A stretch of 64,000 nt of DNA, from positions 62,001 to 126,000 of the forward strand of contig JAEUGX010000092.1 in the NCBI GenBank assembly GCA_016795545.1, written 5' to 3'. Both the position numbers and the translations under genes were made by a program. A model generated the notes under the pieces. It was not told the origin of the DNA and made no database searches. It saw only the letters and a program-made list of their open reading frames with translations. The DNA is from Opitutaceae bacterium. Lineage in GTDB: Bacteria > Verrucomicrobiota > Verrucomicrobiia > Opitutales > Opitutaceae. Positions 46,725-56,269 of this stretch are shown one piece after another (the stretch's first letter is position 1; each line of letters begins with the position of its first letter).

Positions 46725-48038
46725 ATGGCCAGTTTTCAGTCGCTTCCGGGCTTCCGGGATTTCTACCCGGAGGATTTCTTCCGTCGTCAGCATATCTTTC
46801 GCGTCTGGCGTCAATCGGCCACGGCCTTCGGCTTTCAGGAATACGACGCGCCGGTGCTGGAGCCGCTCGAGCTCTACACGACCAAATCGGGCGACGAGAT
46901 CGAGGGGCAGTTGTTCAGCTTCAAGGACAAAGGAGATCGCGAGGTTTCGCTCCGTCCGGAGATGACCCCGACGGTCTGCCGGATGGTCGGCAGTCGGGCG
47001 GGGGCCCTCAAGCGTCCCATCAAGTGGTTCAGCATCGCGGAGTTTTATCGCTACGAACGAGCGCAGAAGGGGAGGCTGCGTGCCTTCAACCAGTTTAATG
47101 CCGATATTTTCGGTGAGGCGGGACCGGAGGCGGAGATCGAGCTGATCGCGCTGCTGATCCAATGCCTCTCCGGCTTCGGCCTGGCCAAGGACGATTTCCT
47201 TATCCGACTCAGCGATCGCGATCTCTGGTTTTTCTACCTGGAGGCGCTCGGCTTCAATGACAGCCAGGCCCGCGGGGTGCTCGGCGCCATCGACCGCTAC
47301 GAGAAGATGGGCGACGGAGCTTTCAAGGCCTACACCGACGTCCACGGTCCGCTTGAGGACAGCCGCAAGCAGAAGATCCTTGGCTTCCTGCAGATCAAGG
47401 GCCTGGCGGACCTCGAGGCCGCCCTCGCTCCGTTCGGTTCGGAAAAACTCGCGGCCCGGCTTGCCGACTGGCGGCGTGTGCTCGAGGGCCTTGCCGCCAT
47501 GGGACTGGCGGAATTTGTCTCGGTCGATCTGGCCGTGGTGCGCGGACTGGCCTACTACACCGGCTTCGTGTTCGAGGCCTTCGACCGCAAGGGTGACCTG
47601 CGCGCACTGGCCGGCGGTGGACGCTACAACGACTTGGTGAAGAAACTCGGCGGGCCGGATCTGCCCGCGGTGGGTTTCGCCATCGGCGACGTGACCACCG
47701 GCCTCCTGCTGGAGCAACGCGGCCTGATGCCCGCATTCGCGGCCGCCCCGGACGTCTATGTGGTCATCGGCGGGCCGGCCGAACGCCGGGCCGCGCTCGC
47801 CGACATTCAGGCGCTGCGCGCGGCGGGAGTCCGGGTCGAGTACCCCTTCAAGGATTCCGCTTTCGGCAAGCAGTTCAAGGCGGCGGCCGAGTCCGGGGCC
47901 CGCCTGGCCCTTATCTACGGCGGCGATGAACTGGCGCGGGGTGCGGTGAAGCTTCGCAACCTGGCCGACCGGAGCGAACGCGAACTGCCCATCGCCGAGG
48001 TGCGTGCCGCGGTGCGAGCGAGCCTGGTCGGACCCTAG
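46725..48038 (+). CDS. hisS: histidyl-tRNA synthetase
   Basis: A 437-aa class II synthetase. Motif 1 region is LPGFRDFYPEDF, motif 2 is SLRPEMTPTVCRM with EFYRYERAQKGRLRAFNQFN (as pieces EFYRYERAQKGR and LRAFNQFN), the histidine motifs are GLAYYTGFVFE and AGGGRYNDL, and the C-terminal anticodon-binding domain starts near residue 345 (VYVVIGG). It follows the IHF-like gene by 22 bp in the same direction. Confidence 0.96.
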   Translation: MASFQSLPGFRDFYPEDFFRRQHIFRVWRQSATAFGFQEYDAPVLEPLELYTTKSGDEIEGQLFSFKDKGDREVSLRPEMTPTVCRMVGSRAGALKRPIKWFSIAEFYRYERAQKGRLRAFNQFNADIFGEAGPEAEIELIALLIQCLSGFGLAKDDFLIRLSDRDLWFFYLEALGFNDSQARGVLGAIDRYEKMGDGAFKAYTDVHGPLEDSRKQKILGFLQIKGLADLEAALAPFGSEKLAARLADWRRVLEGLAAMGLAEFVSVDLAVVRGLAYYTGFVFEAFDRKGDLRALAGGGRYNDLVKKLGGPDLPAVGFAIGDVTTGLLLEQRGLMPAFAAAPDVYVVIGGPAERRAALADIQALRAAGVRVEYPFKDSAFGKQFKAAAESGARLALIYGGDELARGAVKLRNLADRSERELPIAEVRAAVRASLVGP

Positions 48039-48074
48039 CGCGGCGAATCGCGGGCCGCCGCCGTCACTCTCCCC

Positions 48075-48863
48075 ATGCCCGACCTGCTGGCTTCATTCCT
48101 GCGGATTTTCGGATTGCTGGTGGTCGCCTACGCCTGCGCGGCGGTGGGCGCGCATTTCCTGTCGCTGAACCTGATCTTCCCGCGTCCGCCGGTGAAGTAC
48201 GAGGTCAACGCCGACTACATCTCGCTCCGGACTCCGGACGGCGTCACGCTGCAGGCCCGGCACTGGCCGAATCCGCAGGCCCGGCACACGCTGCTTTACC
48301 TGCACGGCAACTACGAGGATCTCGGCACGGTGGGCGAGGTGGTCCCGGGATTCCTGGCGGCCGGCTACGCGGTGTTCGCGCTCGATTACCGCGGCTACGG
48401 TCACAGCGGCGGCCGGCCGAGCGAGGCCAACACCTGCGCCGACGTCGAACTCGCCTATGACCACCTCCGCCAACGCCTCGGCGTGCCGCCGGAGCGCATT
48501 GTTATCTTCGGCTACTCGCTCGGAGCCGGACCGGGGGTCGAGCTGGCCAGCCGGCGCCCGGCCGCGGGCCTGGTGATGCAGGGGGCGTTTGTCAGCGCTT
48601 ACCGTGTGATGACCCGGATACCGCTCTTTCCGGGCGACAAGTTCCTCAACCTCGACAAGGTACCGCATCTGACCCTGCCGGTGATGGTGATACACGGCAC
48701 CGCCGACGAGACGGTGCCTTCCTGGCACGGGGAGCGGCTCTATGCGGCGCTTACGTCGCGGAAGGCCCGGTACTTCATTCCGGGCGGACCGCACAGCGGC
48801 ATCGCCGATTTCGCCGGTCCGCGCTATTGGGAGGAGCTGCGGCGTTTCACCGACTCGTTGTGA
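48075..48863 (+). CDS. alpha/beta hydrolase, membrane-anchored
   Basis: A 262-aa hydrolase with an N-terminal membrane helix (FLRIFGLLVVAYACAAVGA). The fold shows the oxyanion motif LHGNYED, nucleophile GYSLGAG, acid in HGTADETVP and His in GGPHSG, so the Ser-Asp-His triad is complete. It resembles the YqiA/ABHD13 (Bem46-like) group of small hydrolases. The substrate is unknown. It converges with the M13 peptidase gene. Confidence 0.87.
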   Translation: MPDLLASFLRIFGLLVVAYACAAVGAHFLSLNLIFPRPPVKYEVNADYISLRTPDGVTLQARHWPNPQARHTLLYLHGNYEDLGTVGEVVPGFLAAGYAVFALDYRGYGHSGGRPSEANTCADVELAYDHLRQRLGVPPERIVIFGYSLGAGPGVELASRRPAAGLVMQGAFVSAYRVMTRIPLFPGDKFLNLDKVPHLTLPVMVIHGTADETVPSWHGERLYAALTSRKARYFIPGGPHSGIADFAGPRYWEELRRFTDSL

Positions 48864-48883
48864 ACGCGCTCCGCGCCCGCCGC

Positions 48884-50890
48884 TCACCAGATCGCAGGCA
48901 CTTCCTCGGCCTCGGGCGGACAGCCGAAGGCCGCCCGGAACTCCGGAAAATGCGCCACCGGGCCCAACACCCGCCAGCGGACCGGGCTGTGGACATCGCT
49001 CGTCACCTGCAGGCGCAACTGCTCGGGGCGCTGGTTGGTCCGCCACCCCTGGGCAAAGGCGATGAAGAAGCGCTGTTCCGGGGTGAAGCCGTCGATGGGC
49101 CGGAGCCTCTGGTCGGCCGTGGCCAGCCGGAACGCCTCGTAGGAGATCCGTAGCCCGCCGATGTCGGCGATGTTCTCCCCGAGCGTCTGTTCGCCGTTGA
49201 TGCGCAGGCCGGGCAGGGGCTCGTAGGCGGCGTATTGCCGCACGATCCGCGCGGCCCGCTCCTGGAATCCGCGCGCGTCGGCCTCCGTCCACCAGTTCCG
49301 CAGGTTGCCCTCCGCGTCGTACTGGCGGCCCTCGTCGTCGAACCCGTGCGTCAGCTCATGCCCGATGGTCGAGGCGAGGGCGCCGTAGTTGGTCGCGTCG
49401 TCCGCCTGCGCGTCGAAGAACGGCGGCTGCAGAATGCCGGCGGGGAAACACATCTCGTTCAGCGTCGGATCGTAGTAAGCGTTGTTTGTCTGCGGCGTCA
49501 TGTGCCAGTCGGCGCGCGACACCGGCTGGCCGAGCTTCGCGAGCTGGCGCCGGAACTCGAAGGCCGAGGCGGCGATCACGTTGCCCACATAGGAGCCGCG
49601 CGTGATGGTCAGGGCGCCGTAGTCACGCCACTGGTCGGGGTAGCCGACCTTGCTGCGCAGGGTGTCCAGCTTGCGGCCGGCCTGGAGCTTGGTGGACGCG
49701 GACATCCAGGCGGCGGCCTCGATGCGCCGGCGCATGGCCTCCACGTGAAAACGCACCATGGTGAGCGCCCGCGCCTTGGCCGCGGGACTGAAGGCGCGTT
49801 GGACGTAAAGCTGGCCGAGATCCTCGCCGATCGCCTCGTCGGCCGCGGCCAGCACCCGTTTCCAGCGCGGCTTGAGCTCGGTCACCCCGGACAGCGTGCG
49901 CCCGTAGAACGCAAAATGTTCGTTCACGAAGGCGGCGTCCAGGTAGGGGGAGGCCAGCCGCAGCACGTGCCAGCGCAGGTAGGCGCGCCAGGCGTCCAGG
50001 GTTTCGGATGCGAACAGCCCGCCCAGCGCGGCGAAGAACTCCGGCTGGCCGACGAGCACGGCCGGCTCACGGGCGGGAAATCGGATCCCGGCAAAAAAGC
50101 CGGCCCAGTCGAAGCCGGGCGCCAGGGTGCCGAGGTCGGAGCGCGCGACCTTGCGGTAGTTGCGCTCGGGATCGCGGCGCTCGACCAGCGTGCGCGAGGC
50201 GCCCGCCAGGCGGGTCTCCAGGGCGAGAATGGCGTCGGCCGCCGCGGCTGAAGCGGCGGGCGTGTCGCCGGCCAGCTCAAGGGTGCGGGCCACGTGCCGG
50301 ACGTAGGCCCGGCGGATCGCAACGGAAGGCGCGTCGCTGCGGAAATAGTAGTCCCGCTCGGGCAGGCCGAGCCCGCCCTGGCTGAAGGACGCGATCATCG
50401 CGGTCGTGTCCTTGTCGTCGACCTGCACGCCGAATCCGAACGCGGACCCGAGGCCGTCGGCGTGCAGCCCGGCCACGACCGCTTGCAGTCCGGCGGCGTC
50501 CCGGATCGCCGCGATGCGCCCGAGCCAGGGAGCGAGCGGCGCCAGCCCGGCCCGGGCGATGGCCGCCTCGTCCATGCCGGCCTGGTAGAAGTCGCCGACC
50601 CGCTGGGCCAGGGTGCCGGGCGCGCCGCCGGCGCGGGCCGACTCCTCGAGGATCGTGCGCAGGATGGCGAAGTTCCGCTCGTTGATTTCCTCGTTCACCC
50701 CGTAGCTGGCGTACTCGCCCGGGATCGGGACCCGGTTGAACGCGCCGTTGGCGTAGTCGTAGAAGTTGGCGCAGGGTGCGACGGCCGGATCGAGGTACGC
50801 GCGGTCGACTCCGGTGACGCGCGGCGCCTCGAGCGCGGACCCGGCCAGCGCGCCGGCCACGAACAGGGGCAGCAGCAGCAGGGCTTTCAT
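48884..50890 (-). CDS. M13-family zinc metallopeptidase (neprilysin type)
   Basis: A 668-aa exported peptidase: signal peptide MKALLLLPLFVAGALAGSAL, the N-terminal M13 domain (CANFYDYANGAFNR) and the C-terminal catalytic domain with HELTH at about 511-515, GFDDEGRQYD after it, and the third ligand Glu in GENIAD at about 572. The substrate-anchoring NAYY..T.NE.CFPAGIL segment is intact. The usual C-terminal Cys-x-x-Trp is replaced by Pro-Ala-Ile-Trp. It would cleave peptides in the periplasm. Confidence 0.93.
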   Translation of the reverse strand: MKALLLLPLFVAGALAGSALEAPRVTGVDRAYLDPAVAPCANFYDYANGAFNRVPIPGEYASYGVNEEINERNFAILRTILEESARAGGAPGTLAQRVGDFYQAGMDEAAIARAGLAPLAPWLGRIAAIRDAAGLQAVVAGLHADGLGSAFGFGVQVDDKDTTAMIASFSQGGLGLPERDYYFRSDAPSVAIRRAYVRHVARTLELAGDTPAASAAAADAILALETRLAGASRTLVERRDPERNYRKVARSDLGTLAPGFDWAGFFAGIRFPAREPAVLVGQPEFFAALGGLFASETLDAWRAYLRWHVLRLASPYLDAAFVNEHFAFYGRTLSGVTELKPRWKRVLAAADEAIGEDLGQLYVQRAFSPAAKARALTMVRFHVEAMRRRIEAAAWMSASTKLQAGRKLDTLRSKVGYPDQWRDYGALTITRGSYVGNVIAASAFEFRRQLAKLGQPVSRADWHMTPQTNNAYYDPTLNEMCFPAGILQPPFFDAQADDATNYGALASTIGHELTHGFDDEGRQYDAEGNLRNWWTEADARGFQERAARIVRQYAAYEPLPGLRINGEQTLGENIADIGGLRISYEAFRLATADQRLRPIDGFTPEQRFFIAFAQGWRTNQRPEQLRLQVTSDVHSPVRWRVLGPVAHFPEFRAAFGCPPEAEEVPAIW

Positions 50891-50918
50891 GGCAGCAGGG
50901 CGCGGTCGCGCCGGAGCT

Positions 50919-51329
50919 TCAGGCCAGGTCGGCCGGCCCGAAGGCGCCCGGCAGCAGGGCGTCGATCGGGGAATCGACGCGGGCCGGTCCGTCGCAGATC
51001 GACACGATCCGCGACGAGGGCCCGAATTCATGGATGACCTGCCGGCAGGCGCCGCACGGCGCCGTGGCGGTGCGGGTCGGCGTGTACACCACGACGCACC
51101 GCAGTCGGGTCCGGGCGCCGCCGGCGGCCACGGCGCTGAAGACGGCGGTGCGCTCCGCGCAGTTGGTCAACCCGTAGGAGGCGTTCTCGACGTTGCAGCC
51201 GGTGTGCACCTTCCCGGCCGTCGTCAGCACGGCCGCGCCCACGGCGAACCGCGAGTAGGGCGCGTAAGCCCGGCCGGCGGCCGCGCGCGCGGCCGCCTCG
51301 AGTTTCCGGAGCTGCGCGGGGGTGGGCAT
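50919..51329 (-). CDS. cdd: cytidine deaminase
   Basis: A 136-aa enzyme of the small tetrameric class that deaminates cytidine and deoxycytidine. The zinc site is TGCNVENASYGLTNCAERTA, here with Cys in CAER, plus PCGACRQV. The kbl stop and the cdd start overlap by one base (TGATG), so the two are coupled. Cytidine deamination next to a serine/glycine-forming enzyme is unrelated in pathway; the link is only positional. Confidence 0.93.
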   Translation of the reverse strand: MPTPAQLRKLEAAARAAAGRAYAPYSRFAVGAAVLTTAGKVHTGCNVENASYGLTNCAERTAVFSAVAAGGARTRLRCVVVYTPTRTATAPCGACRQVIHEFGPSSRIVSICDGPARVDSPIDALLPGAFGPADLA

Positions 51330-52519
51330 CAGAGGCTGAATTCTTTCCGCACCTGCGCGAATTTCTCAATCGCAAAGGAGAGGTCGTCGCGGGTGTGGGC
51401 GGCCGAAACTTGGGTGCGGATCCGGGCCAGGCCCTGGGGCACGACCGGGTAGAAAAAGCCGATCACGTACACCCCCAGCTCGAGCAGGCGGGCCGCGACC
51501 CGCTGGGACAGGGCCGCGTCGCCCAGCATCACCGGCACGATCGGGTGTTCGCCCGGCCGCAGCGTGAGCCCCGCCCGGGCCAGGCCCTCCCGGAAGAAGC
51601 GGGTGTTGCCCTCCAGGCGATCGCGTAGTTCGGTGGAGGCGCTGAGCAGCTGCAGGCAGTGCAGCGTGGCGGCCGCGATTACCGGCGCGACGGTATTGGA
51701 GAAGAGGTAGGGGCGGGAGCGCTGCCGGAGAAGCTCGATGATCTCGCGGCGACCACTGGTGTAGCCGCCGCTGGCGCCGCCGAGCGCCTTGCCCAGCGTG
51801 CCGGTGATGAGATCGACCCGGCCCATGACGCCGCAGTGCTCGGGAGTGCCGCGCCCCGTGCGGCCCATGAAGCCGACGGCGTGGCTGTCGTCCACCATCA
51901 CTAGCGCCTCGTAACGGTCGGCCAGGTCGCAGATGCCCTTCAGGTCGGCGATGAAGCCGTCCATCGAGAACACCCCGTCGGTGGCGATCAGCTTGAAGCG
52001 GGCGCCCTTCGCGTCGGCCTCCTTCAGCTTGGCCTCGAGGTCGGCCAGGTCGTTGTTCCGGTAACGGTAGCGCTGGGCCTTGCAGAGCCGGATCCCGTCG
52101 ATGATGGAGGCGTGGTTGAGCTCGTCCGAAATCACCGCATCCTCGGCCCCGAGCAGGGTCTCGAACAGCCCGCCGTTGGCGTCGAAGCAGGAGGAATAGA
52201 GGAGGGTGTCGTCCGTGCCCAGGAACCCCGAGAGCGCCGTCTCGAGATCCCGGTGGATCTGCTGCGTGCCGCAGATGAACCGGACCGAGGCGAGCCCGTA
52301 ACCCCAGCGGTCGAGCGAGGCGCGGGCCGCGGCGATGAGCTCGGGGCTGGCGGCCAGCCCGAGGTAGTTGTTGGCGCACAGGTTCAAGACCTCCCGCCCG
52401 CCCTGGACCCCGATGTGCGCGGCCTGCGGCGTCGTGATGACCCGCTCGCGCTTGTACAGGCCGGCGGCGTCGATCCCGGCGAGGATTTCCCGGACATGGG
52501 CGGAATAGGCGGCGTTCAT
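51329..52519 (-). CDS. kbl: 2-amino-3-ketobutyrate coenzyme A ligase
   Basis: A 396-aa PLP enzyme that splits 2-amino-3-ketobutyrate with CoA to glycine and acetyl-CoA, second step of threonine degradation. The PLP Lys lies in [11 protein letters not shown], with [10 protein letters not shown] and the [10 protein letters not shown]-terminal motif. Start ATG 52519. Its partner tdh is at 54036-55076, separated by the satD pair on the other strand, so the two are not a simple operon here. The intergenic region upstream holds the two GAACC/GGTTC operators. Confidence 0.95.
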   Translation of the reverse strand: MNAAYSAHVREILAGIDAAGLYKRERVITTPQAAHIGVQGGREVLNLCANNYLGLAASPELIAAARASLDRWGYGLASVRFICGTQQIHRDLETALSGFLGTDDTLLYSSCFDANGGLFETLLGAEDAVISDELNHASIIDGIRLCKAQRYRYRNNDLADLEAKLKEADAKGARFKLIATDGVFSMDGFIADLKGICDLADRYEALVMVDDSHAVGFMGRTGRGTPEHCGVMGRVDLITGTLGKALGGASGGYTSGRREIIELLRQRSRPYLFSNTVAPVIAAATLHCLQLLSASTELRDRLEGNTRFFREGLARAGLTLRPGEHPIVPVMLGDAALSQRVAARLLELGVYVIGFFYPVVPQGLARIRTQVSAAHTRDDLSFAIEKFAQVRKEFSL

Positions 52520-52596
52520 GCCGGGGAGGGTGAAGCCGAAAACCGTGCCTTGGCAAGGCGGGTTCACTCGTCACCGAATCAGGCCCTTTGCTTTAA

Positions 52597-52615
52597 AAGA
52601 ACCTTTTTGGTTCTT
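52597..52615. promoter_or_regulatory. palindromic operator 1 upstream of satD
   Basis: AAGAACC-TTTTT-GGTTCTT: perfect 7-bp arms around a 5-nt spacer. It lies between kbl (minus) and satD (plus). A consensus -35 TTGACA (52618-52623) begins just 3 bp after it and sits between this and the second operator. Confidence 0.7.
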
Positions 52616-52624
52616 ATTTGACAT

Positions 52625-52643
52625 AGGAACCATATCGGTTCTT
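52625..52643. promoter_or_regulatory. palindromic operator 2 upstream of satD
   Basis: AGGAACC-ATATC-GGTTCTT: same arms as operator 1 with one mismatch and the same 5-nt spacing. The centre-to-centre distance to operator 1 is 28 bp. It ends 9 bp before the satD ATG, so a bound protein would block both promoter and start. Confidence 0.7.
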
Positions 52644-52651
52644 CTGCGGGC

Positions 52652-53278
52652 ATGCGATACCTGGTGATCATCGGCGATGTGGTGGCCTCGCGCCGGCTGC
52701 CGGCGCGCGCGCAGTTCCAGCGGCGGCTCAAGACGCTGCTGCAGGGCCTCAACCGCCGAGGCCGGGGGCTGGTCTCGCCCTACACCCTGACGCTCGGGGA
52801 CGAGTTCCAGGCGGTGTACCGGGACGCCGGGACGGCTTTCGCGGACATTTTCACGCTGCTCGCGGGGCTGGCTCCGGTGCGGGCGCGGTTCGCGCTGGCG
52901 GCGGGCGAGATCGTGACCCCGCTCAACCCCGCGCAGGCGATCGGGATGGACGGGCCGGCCTTTCACCGGGCGCGGGCGCTGCTGGACCGGCTCAAGCGGG
53001 AGGGGCGGCTCCTCGGCGTGCAGGGGGAGGCGGCGGGCTGGCCGCTGCCGGCGGCCGTCCTGGCGGTGCTGTCCGGGCTGGTGGAAGGCTGGCGGCCCAA
53101 CCGCATCGGCTTGTTCGCCGGGCTGCTGGCGGCCCGGCCGGTGACGGAGCTGGCCCGGGGGGCCGGCATCACCCCGCGCGCGGTGAACAAGAACATCCGG
53201 GCGGCGGATCTTGACGAATGGCGGCGCATCCTCGATGAAATCGCCCGGCTCCTGAACCAGGAGCTGAAGCCTCGATGA
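52652..53278 (+). CDS. SatD-family DNA-binding protein
   Basis: A 208-aa SatD-like protein: MRYLVIIGDVVASRRL at the N-terminus and YTLTLGDEFQAVY near residue 45 are the family signatures. The C-terminus (about 160-205) has a helix-turn-helix look (TELARGAGITPRAVNKNIRA). Members of this family are poorly characterised. Two matched palindromes sit upstream, so autorepression through its own HTH is a reasonable inference. It overlaps the DUF3307-like gene by 4 bp. Confidence 0.82.
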   Translation: MRYLVIIGDVVASRRLPARAQFQRRLKTLLQGLNRRGRGLVSPYTLTLGDEFQAVYRDAGTAFADIFTLLAGLAPVRARFALAAGEIVTPLNPAQAIGMDGPAFHRARALLDRLKREGRLLGVQGEAAGWPLPAAVLAVLSGLVEGWRPNRIGLFAGLLAARPVTELARGAGITPRAVNKNIRAADLDEWRRILDEIARLLNQELKPR

Positions 53279-54018
53279 ATCCCGGATTCCTGGTGCTGGC
53301 CAACGTGCTGCTGCTGACGCGGCTGGTGTGCCTGTTCCGGGACGACGCCAACCGGGGCAGCCTCTGGGCGGCGAAGGCGGCGGTGGAGCTGGCCGCGCTT
53401 GGCGTGCTCTATCCCTGCTCGCGGGCGAGCCTGGCGGCCGCGGCGGTGATCGTGGCCTTCAATCTCCTCGGCTGGCGCGGGGAAAAATCGTCGAGCCGGA
53501 AGAACTTCCTGCGCCTGCGGCACGGCCTGCTCCTGCTCGTCTGCCTCAGCTTCTGCTTTGCGCCGGGCGCGGCCCTCGCGTTCCGGCCGGGCCTCGTGCG
53601 CTTTGCCGCCGAGTTCGCGGACTGGACCGCGCTGGGGCCGCTTTTCCGGTCGCTGGGCGGCGCGGAGGTGCAGCTCTTCCTTTTCGGGCTGCTGCTGACC
53701 GCCAACGAGGCGAACCTCGCCATCCGCGCCGTCTTTGACTGGCTTGACCTGAAGCCCCGCTCGCTGCCGGCGGGCGGCGGGGTGGTGGATGTCGGGGAGT
53801 TCAACCGCGGCCGAGTCATCGGCATGCTCGAACGCGCGCTGCTTTATGTCTTCCTCCTGCAGGGTCAGTACGGGGCGATCGGCTTCGTGCTCGCGGCCAA
53901 GGCCTTCACGCGGTTCAAGGCGCTGGATGATCGCCCGTTTGCCGAATACGTGCTGATCGGCACGCTGCTCTCGGCATGCTGCGCGCTGGGCGTCGCGGCG
54001 GCGGTCCGGCTGGCGTGA
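53275..54018 (+). CDS. DUF3307-like membrane protein
   Basis: A 247-aa polytopic membrane protein with about seven hydrophobic segments. The C-terminal FNRGRVIGMLERALLYVFLL followed by GQYGAIGFVLAAKAFTRFKAL and AEYVLIGTLLS matches the conserved end of DUF3307 proteins, which are commonly encoded beside SatD. Function unknown. Its ATG overlaps the satD stop. Confidence 0.78.
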   Translation: MNPGFLVLANVLLLTRLVCLFRDDANRGSLWAAKAAVELAALGVLYPCSRASLAAAAVIVAFNLLGWRGEKSSSRKNFLRLRHGLLLLVCLSFCFAPGAALAFRPGLVRFAAEFADWTALGPLFRSLGGAEVQLFLFGLLLTANEANLAIRAVFDWLDLKPRSLPAGGGVVDVGEFNRGRVIGMLERALLYVFLLQGQYGAIGFVLAAKAFTRFKALDDRPFAEYVLIGTLLSACCALGVAAAVRLA

Positions 54019-54035
54019 CGGGCGGCGCGCCCGGG

Positions 54036-55076
54036 TCAGCTCCAGTTCAGGATGATCTTGCCGGACTTGCCGGCGCCCATGAGCTGGAAGCCCTCCTGGA
54101 AACGCTCGACGGGGAAGCGGTGGGTGATGACCGGGGTGATGTCCATGCCGCCCTGCACGAGCGCGGTCATCTTGTACCAAGTCTCGAACATCTCGCGCCC
54201 GTAAATGCCCTTCAGGTGCAGCATCTTGAAGACAACCTTGTTCCAGTCGACCTCCGCCTTGGCGGCGTGGGTGCCCAGCAGGGCGATCCGGCCGCCCATG
54301 ATCATGTTCTCGATCATCTGGTTCAGGGCGGCGGAACTCCCCGACATCTCCAGCCCGACGTCGAAGCCTTCGGTCATCCCGAGTTCGCGATGCCACACGT
54401 CGGAAAGATTCTCCTTCGCCGTGTTGACCGCCCGGGTCGGCCCGAACCGGCGCGCGAGGTCCAGCCGGCTGTCGTTGATGTCGGTGATGACCACCTTGCG
54501 CGCCCCGGCATGGCGGGCGACGGCGATGGCCATGCAGCCGATCGGGCCCGCGCCCGTGATCAGGACGTCCTCGCCGACCATGTCGAACGAGAGGGTCGTG
54601 TGCACCGCGTTGCCGAGCGGATCGAAACAGGAGACCACGTCGGGGTCCATCCCCGCGGGGACTTTCCAGACGTTGCTGGCCGGGATGCTGACGTAGTCGG
54701 CGAACGCGCCGTCGCGGTTGACGCCGACGCCGATCGTGTTCGGGCAGAGGTGCCGGCGGCCCGCGAGGCAGTTGCGGCAGTGGCCGCAGACGATGTGGCC
54801 CTCCCCGGTCACGAGCTGGCCGCGGGCGAAGCCGCTGACGCCCGCGCCGACTTCCGCCACCGTGCCGACGTATTCGTGGCCGATGACCAGGGGCGGCCGG
54901 ATGACCCGCTGGGCCCAGGAATCCCAGCGGTCGATGTGGACGTCGGTGCCGCAGATGGAGGTGCGCTGGATCTTGATCAGCACGTCGTTGACCCCGGGCT
55001 CGGGAACGGGGCGGTCGGTCATGACCAGTCCGGGACCGGCGGAGGGCTTGACGATCGCGCGCATTTTTTCAGGCAT
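54036..55076 (-). CDS. tdh: L-threonine 3-dehydrogenase
   Basis: A 346-aa zinc-dependent medium-chain dehydrogenase that oxidises threonine to 2-amino-3-ketobutyrate, the substrate of Kbl. Catalytic zinc ligands: Cys in [10 protein letters not shown] and GHE in [10 protein letters not shown]; structural zinc: [18 protein letters not shown] fold: [13 protein letters not shown]. Start ATG 55076 begins the domain. It is on the same strand as kbl but separated from it by the plus-strand satD pair. Confidence 0.94.
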   Translation of the reverse strand: MPEKMRAIVKPSAGPGLVMTDRPVPEPGVNDVLIKIQRTSICGTDVHIDRWDSWAQRVIRPPLVIGHEYVGTVAEVGAGVSGFARGQLVTGEGHIVCGHCRNCLAGRRHLCPNTIGVGVNRDGAFADYVSIPASNVWKVPAGMDPDVVSCFDPLGNAVHTTLSFDMVGEDVLITGAGPIGCMAIAVARHAGARKVVITDINDSRLDLARRFGPTRAVNTAKENLSDVWHRELGMTEGFDVGLEMSGSSAALNQMIENMIMGGRIALLGTHAAKAEVDWNKVVFKMLHLKGIYGREMFETWYKMTALVQGGMDITPVITHRFPVERFQEGFQLMGAGKSGKIILNWS

Positions 55077-55218
55077 GGGCAGGTTTGGGATTGGCGGGGC
55101 AGCGTAGAGGGGGGCGGGGTTGCGACAACTCCTAACCAACTGTAGCGGACGCGCAGCGGGGGAGGTATGCCGGTGCGCGGGAAGGCCGATTCCCCGGGCG
55201 GCGGAGGAGCGCCTCGGC

Positions 55219-56241
55219 TCAGATCAGCCAGAGCGTCGCGATGCCGAGGAAGAATCCCATGCTGGCGACATCCGTCGCCGTGGTGAGGAAGATGCTCGAG
55301 GCGGTGGCCGGGTCCGCCCCGAATTTCTTCAGCGTGAGCGGCACGAGCACCCCGGAGACGCCGCTGAGGAAGCAGCTGCCGGTCATCGCCAGGAAGACGA
55401 TCGCGGCCAGCTGGAACGGCGACTCGGGCGTCTGCTGCATCGTGGCATAGAAGTACATGCCGACCCCGGCGGTCAGCCCGACCAGCATGCCGTTGGCGAG
55501 GCCGAGCGCAGCCTCCTTCAGCAGGTGCGCCTGGCCGCCGCCGGGCTTGAGCTCGCCCAGCGTCATGGCCCGGAGAGCGACGGCAAGCGCCTGGCAGCCG
55601 GTGTTGCCCGACTGCCCGGCCAGCACCGGAAGAAAGACGGCGAGGACCGTGATCCGGGCGATGCTGTCCTCGAAGATGCCCACGACGCCCGCGGCGACGA
55701 ACGCGGTCAGGAGGTTGAACTGGAGCCAGGGATGCCGGTACTTGAGGCTCTGGCGGAAGGGGGTCGCGGCCCGCTCCTCCTTCTCGACACCGACCATCGA
55801 GCCCGCCTGCGCGCTGATCTCGATCGCCTGCTCCTCGAATATCTTCGAGCCGCGGACGACGCCGACTAGCACGCCCTGGTCGTCGCACACGGGGTAGGAG
55901 GGGTAGTGTTTGTTCACCGTCAGCCGCATCGCATCCATGACGTCCGCATCCCGCCGCAGCGAGAATGGCTGGCGCAGCATGAACGTCTCCAGCCGCGCGG
56001 AGGGCGACTGGAGCAGCAGGTCGCGCATCGTGACCACGCCGGTCAGCACGCCGCCGGGATCGACGATGTAGCCGTAAGTCACGAGCCGCGGCCCCTTGGC
56101 AAGCTCCCGGATGACCTCGGTGGCTTCCGCCACGGTCATGGCCGGAGGAAACACCGCGACGGGCGGCTCCATGAGCCGCCCGATGCTGCCCTCCGGATAA
56201 TTGGCCGCTCCGGGCATGGGAATGTAAGTCTGAGTCGTCAT
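55219..56241 (-). CDS. mgtE: MgtE magnesium transporter, lacking the N-domain
   Basis: A 340-aa protein, shorter than the usual 450 aa. It has two CBS units (about residues 20-150) and the membrane domain from about 165 with [21 protein letters not shown], the ion-pathway [17 protein letters not shown] and [16 protein letters not shown]. The N-terminal superhelical Mg-sensing domain is absent. ATG 56241 is used; ATG 56217 is also possible. It follows the glycosylase gene on the same strand by 28 bp. Confidence 0.9.
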   Translation of the reverse strand: MTTQTYIPMPGAANYPEGSIGRLMEPPVAVFPPAMTVAEATEVIRELAKGPRLVTYGYIVDPGGVLTGVVTMRDLLLQSPSARLETFMLRQPFSLRRDADVMDAMRLTVNKHYPSYPVCDDQGVLVGVVRGSKIFEEQAIEISAQAGSMVGVEKEERAATPFRQSLKYRHPWLQFNLLTAFVAAGVVGIFEDSIARITVLAVFLPVLAGQSGNTGCQALAVALRAMTLGELKPGGGQAHLLKEAALGLANGMLVGLTAGVGMYFYATMQQTPESPFQLAAIVFLAMTGSCFLSGVSGVLVPLTLKKFGADPATASSIFLTTATDVASMGFFLGIATLWLI

Positions 56242-56269
56242 GGGAATAAAGGAATGGGACGGGAAGGTT

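Noticed and set aside
52597..52643. The two GAACC/GGTTC palindromes as intrinsic terminators
   Set aside because: They lie upstream of both flanking genes, which diverge, so there is no transcript for them to end; equal arm sequence and spacing fit operators better.
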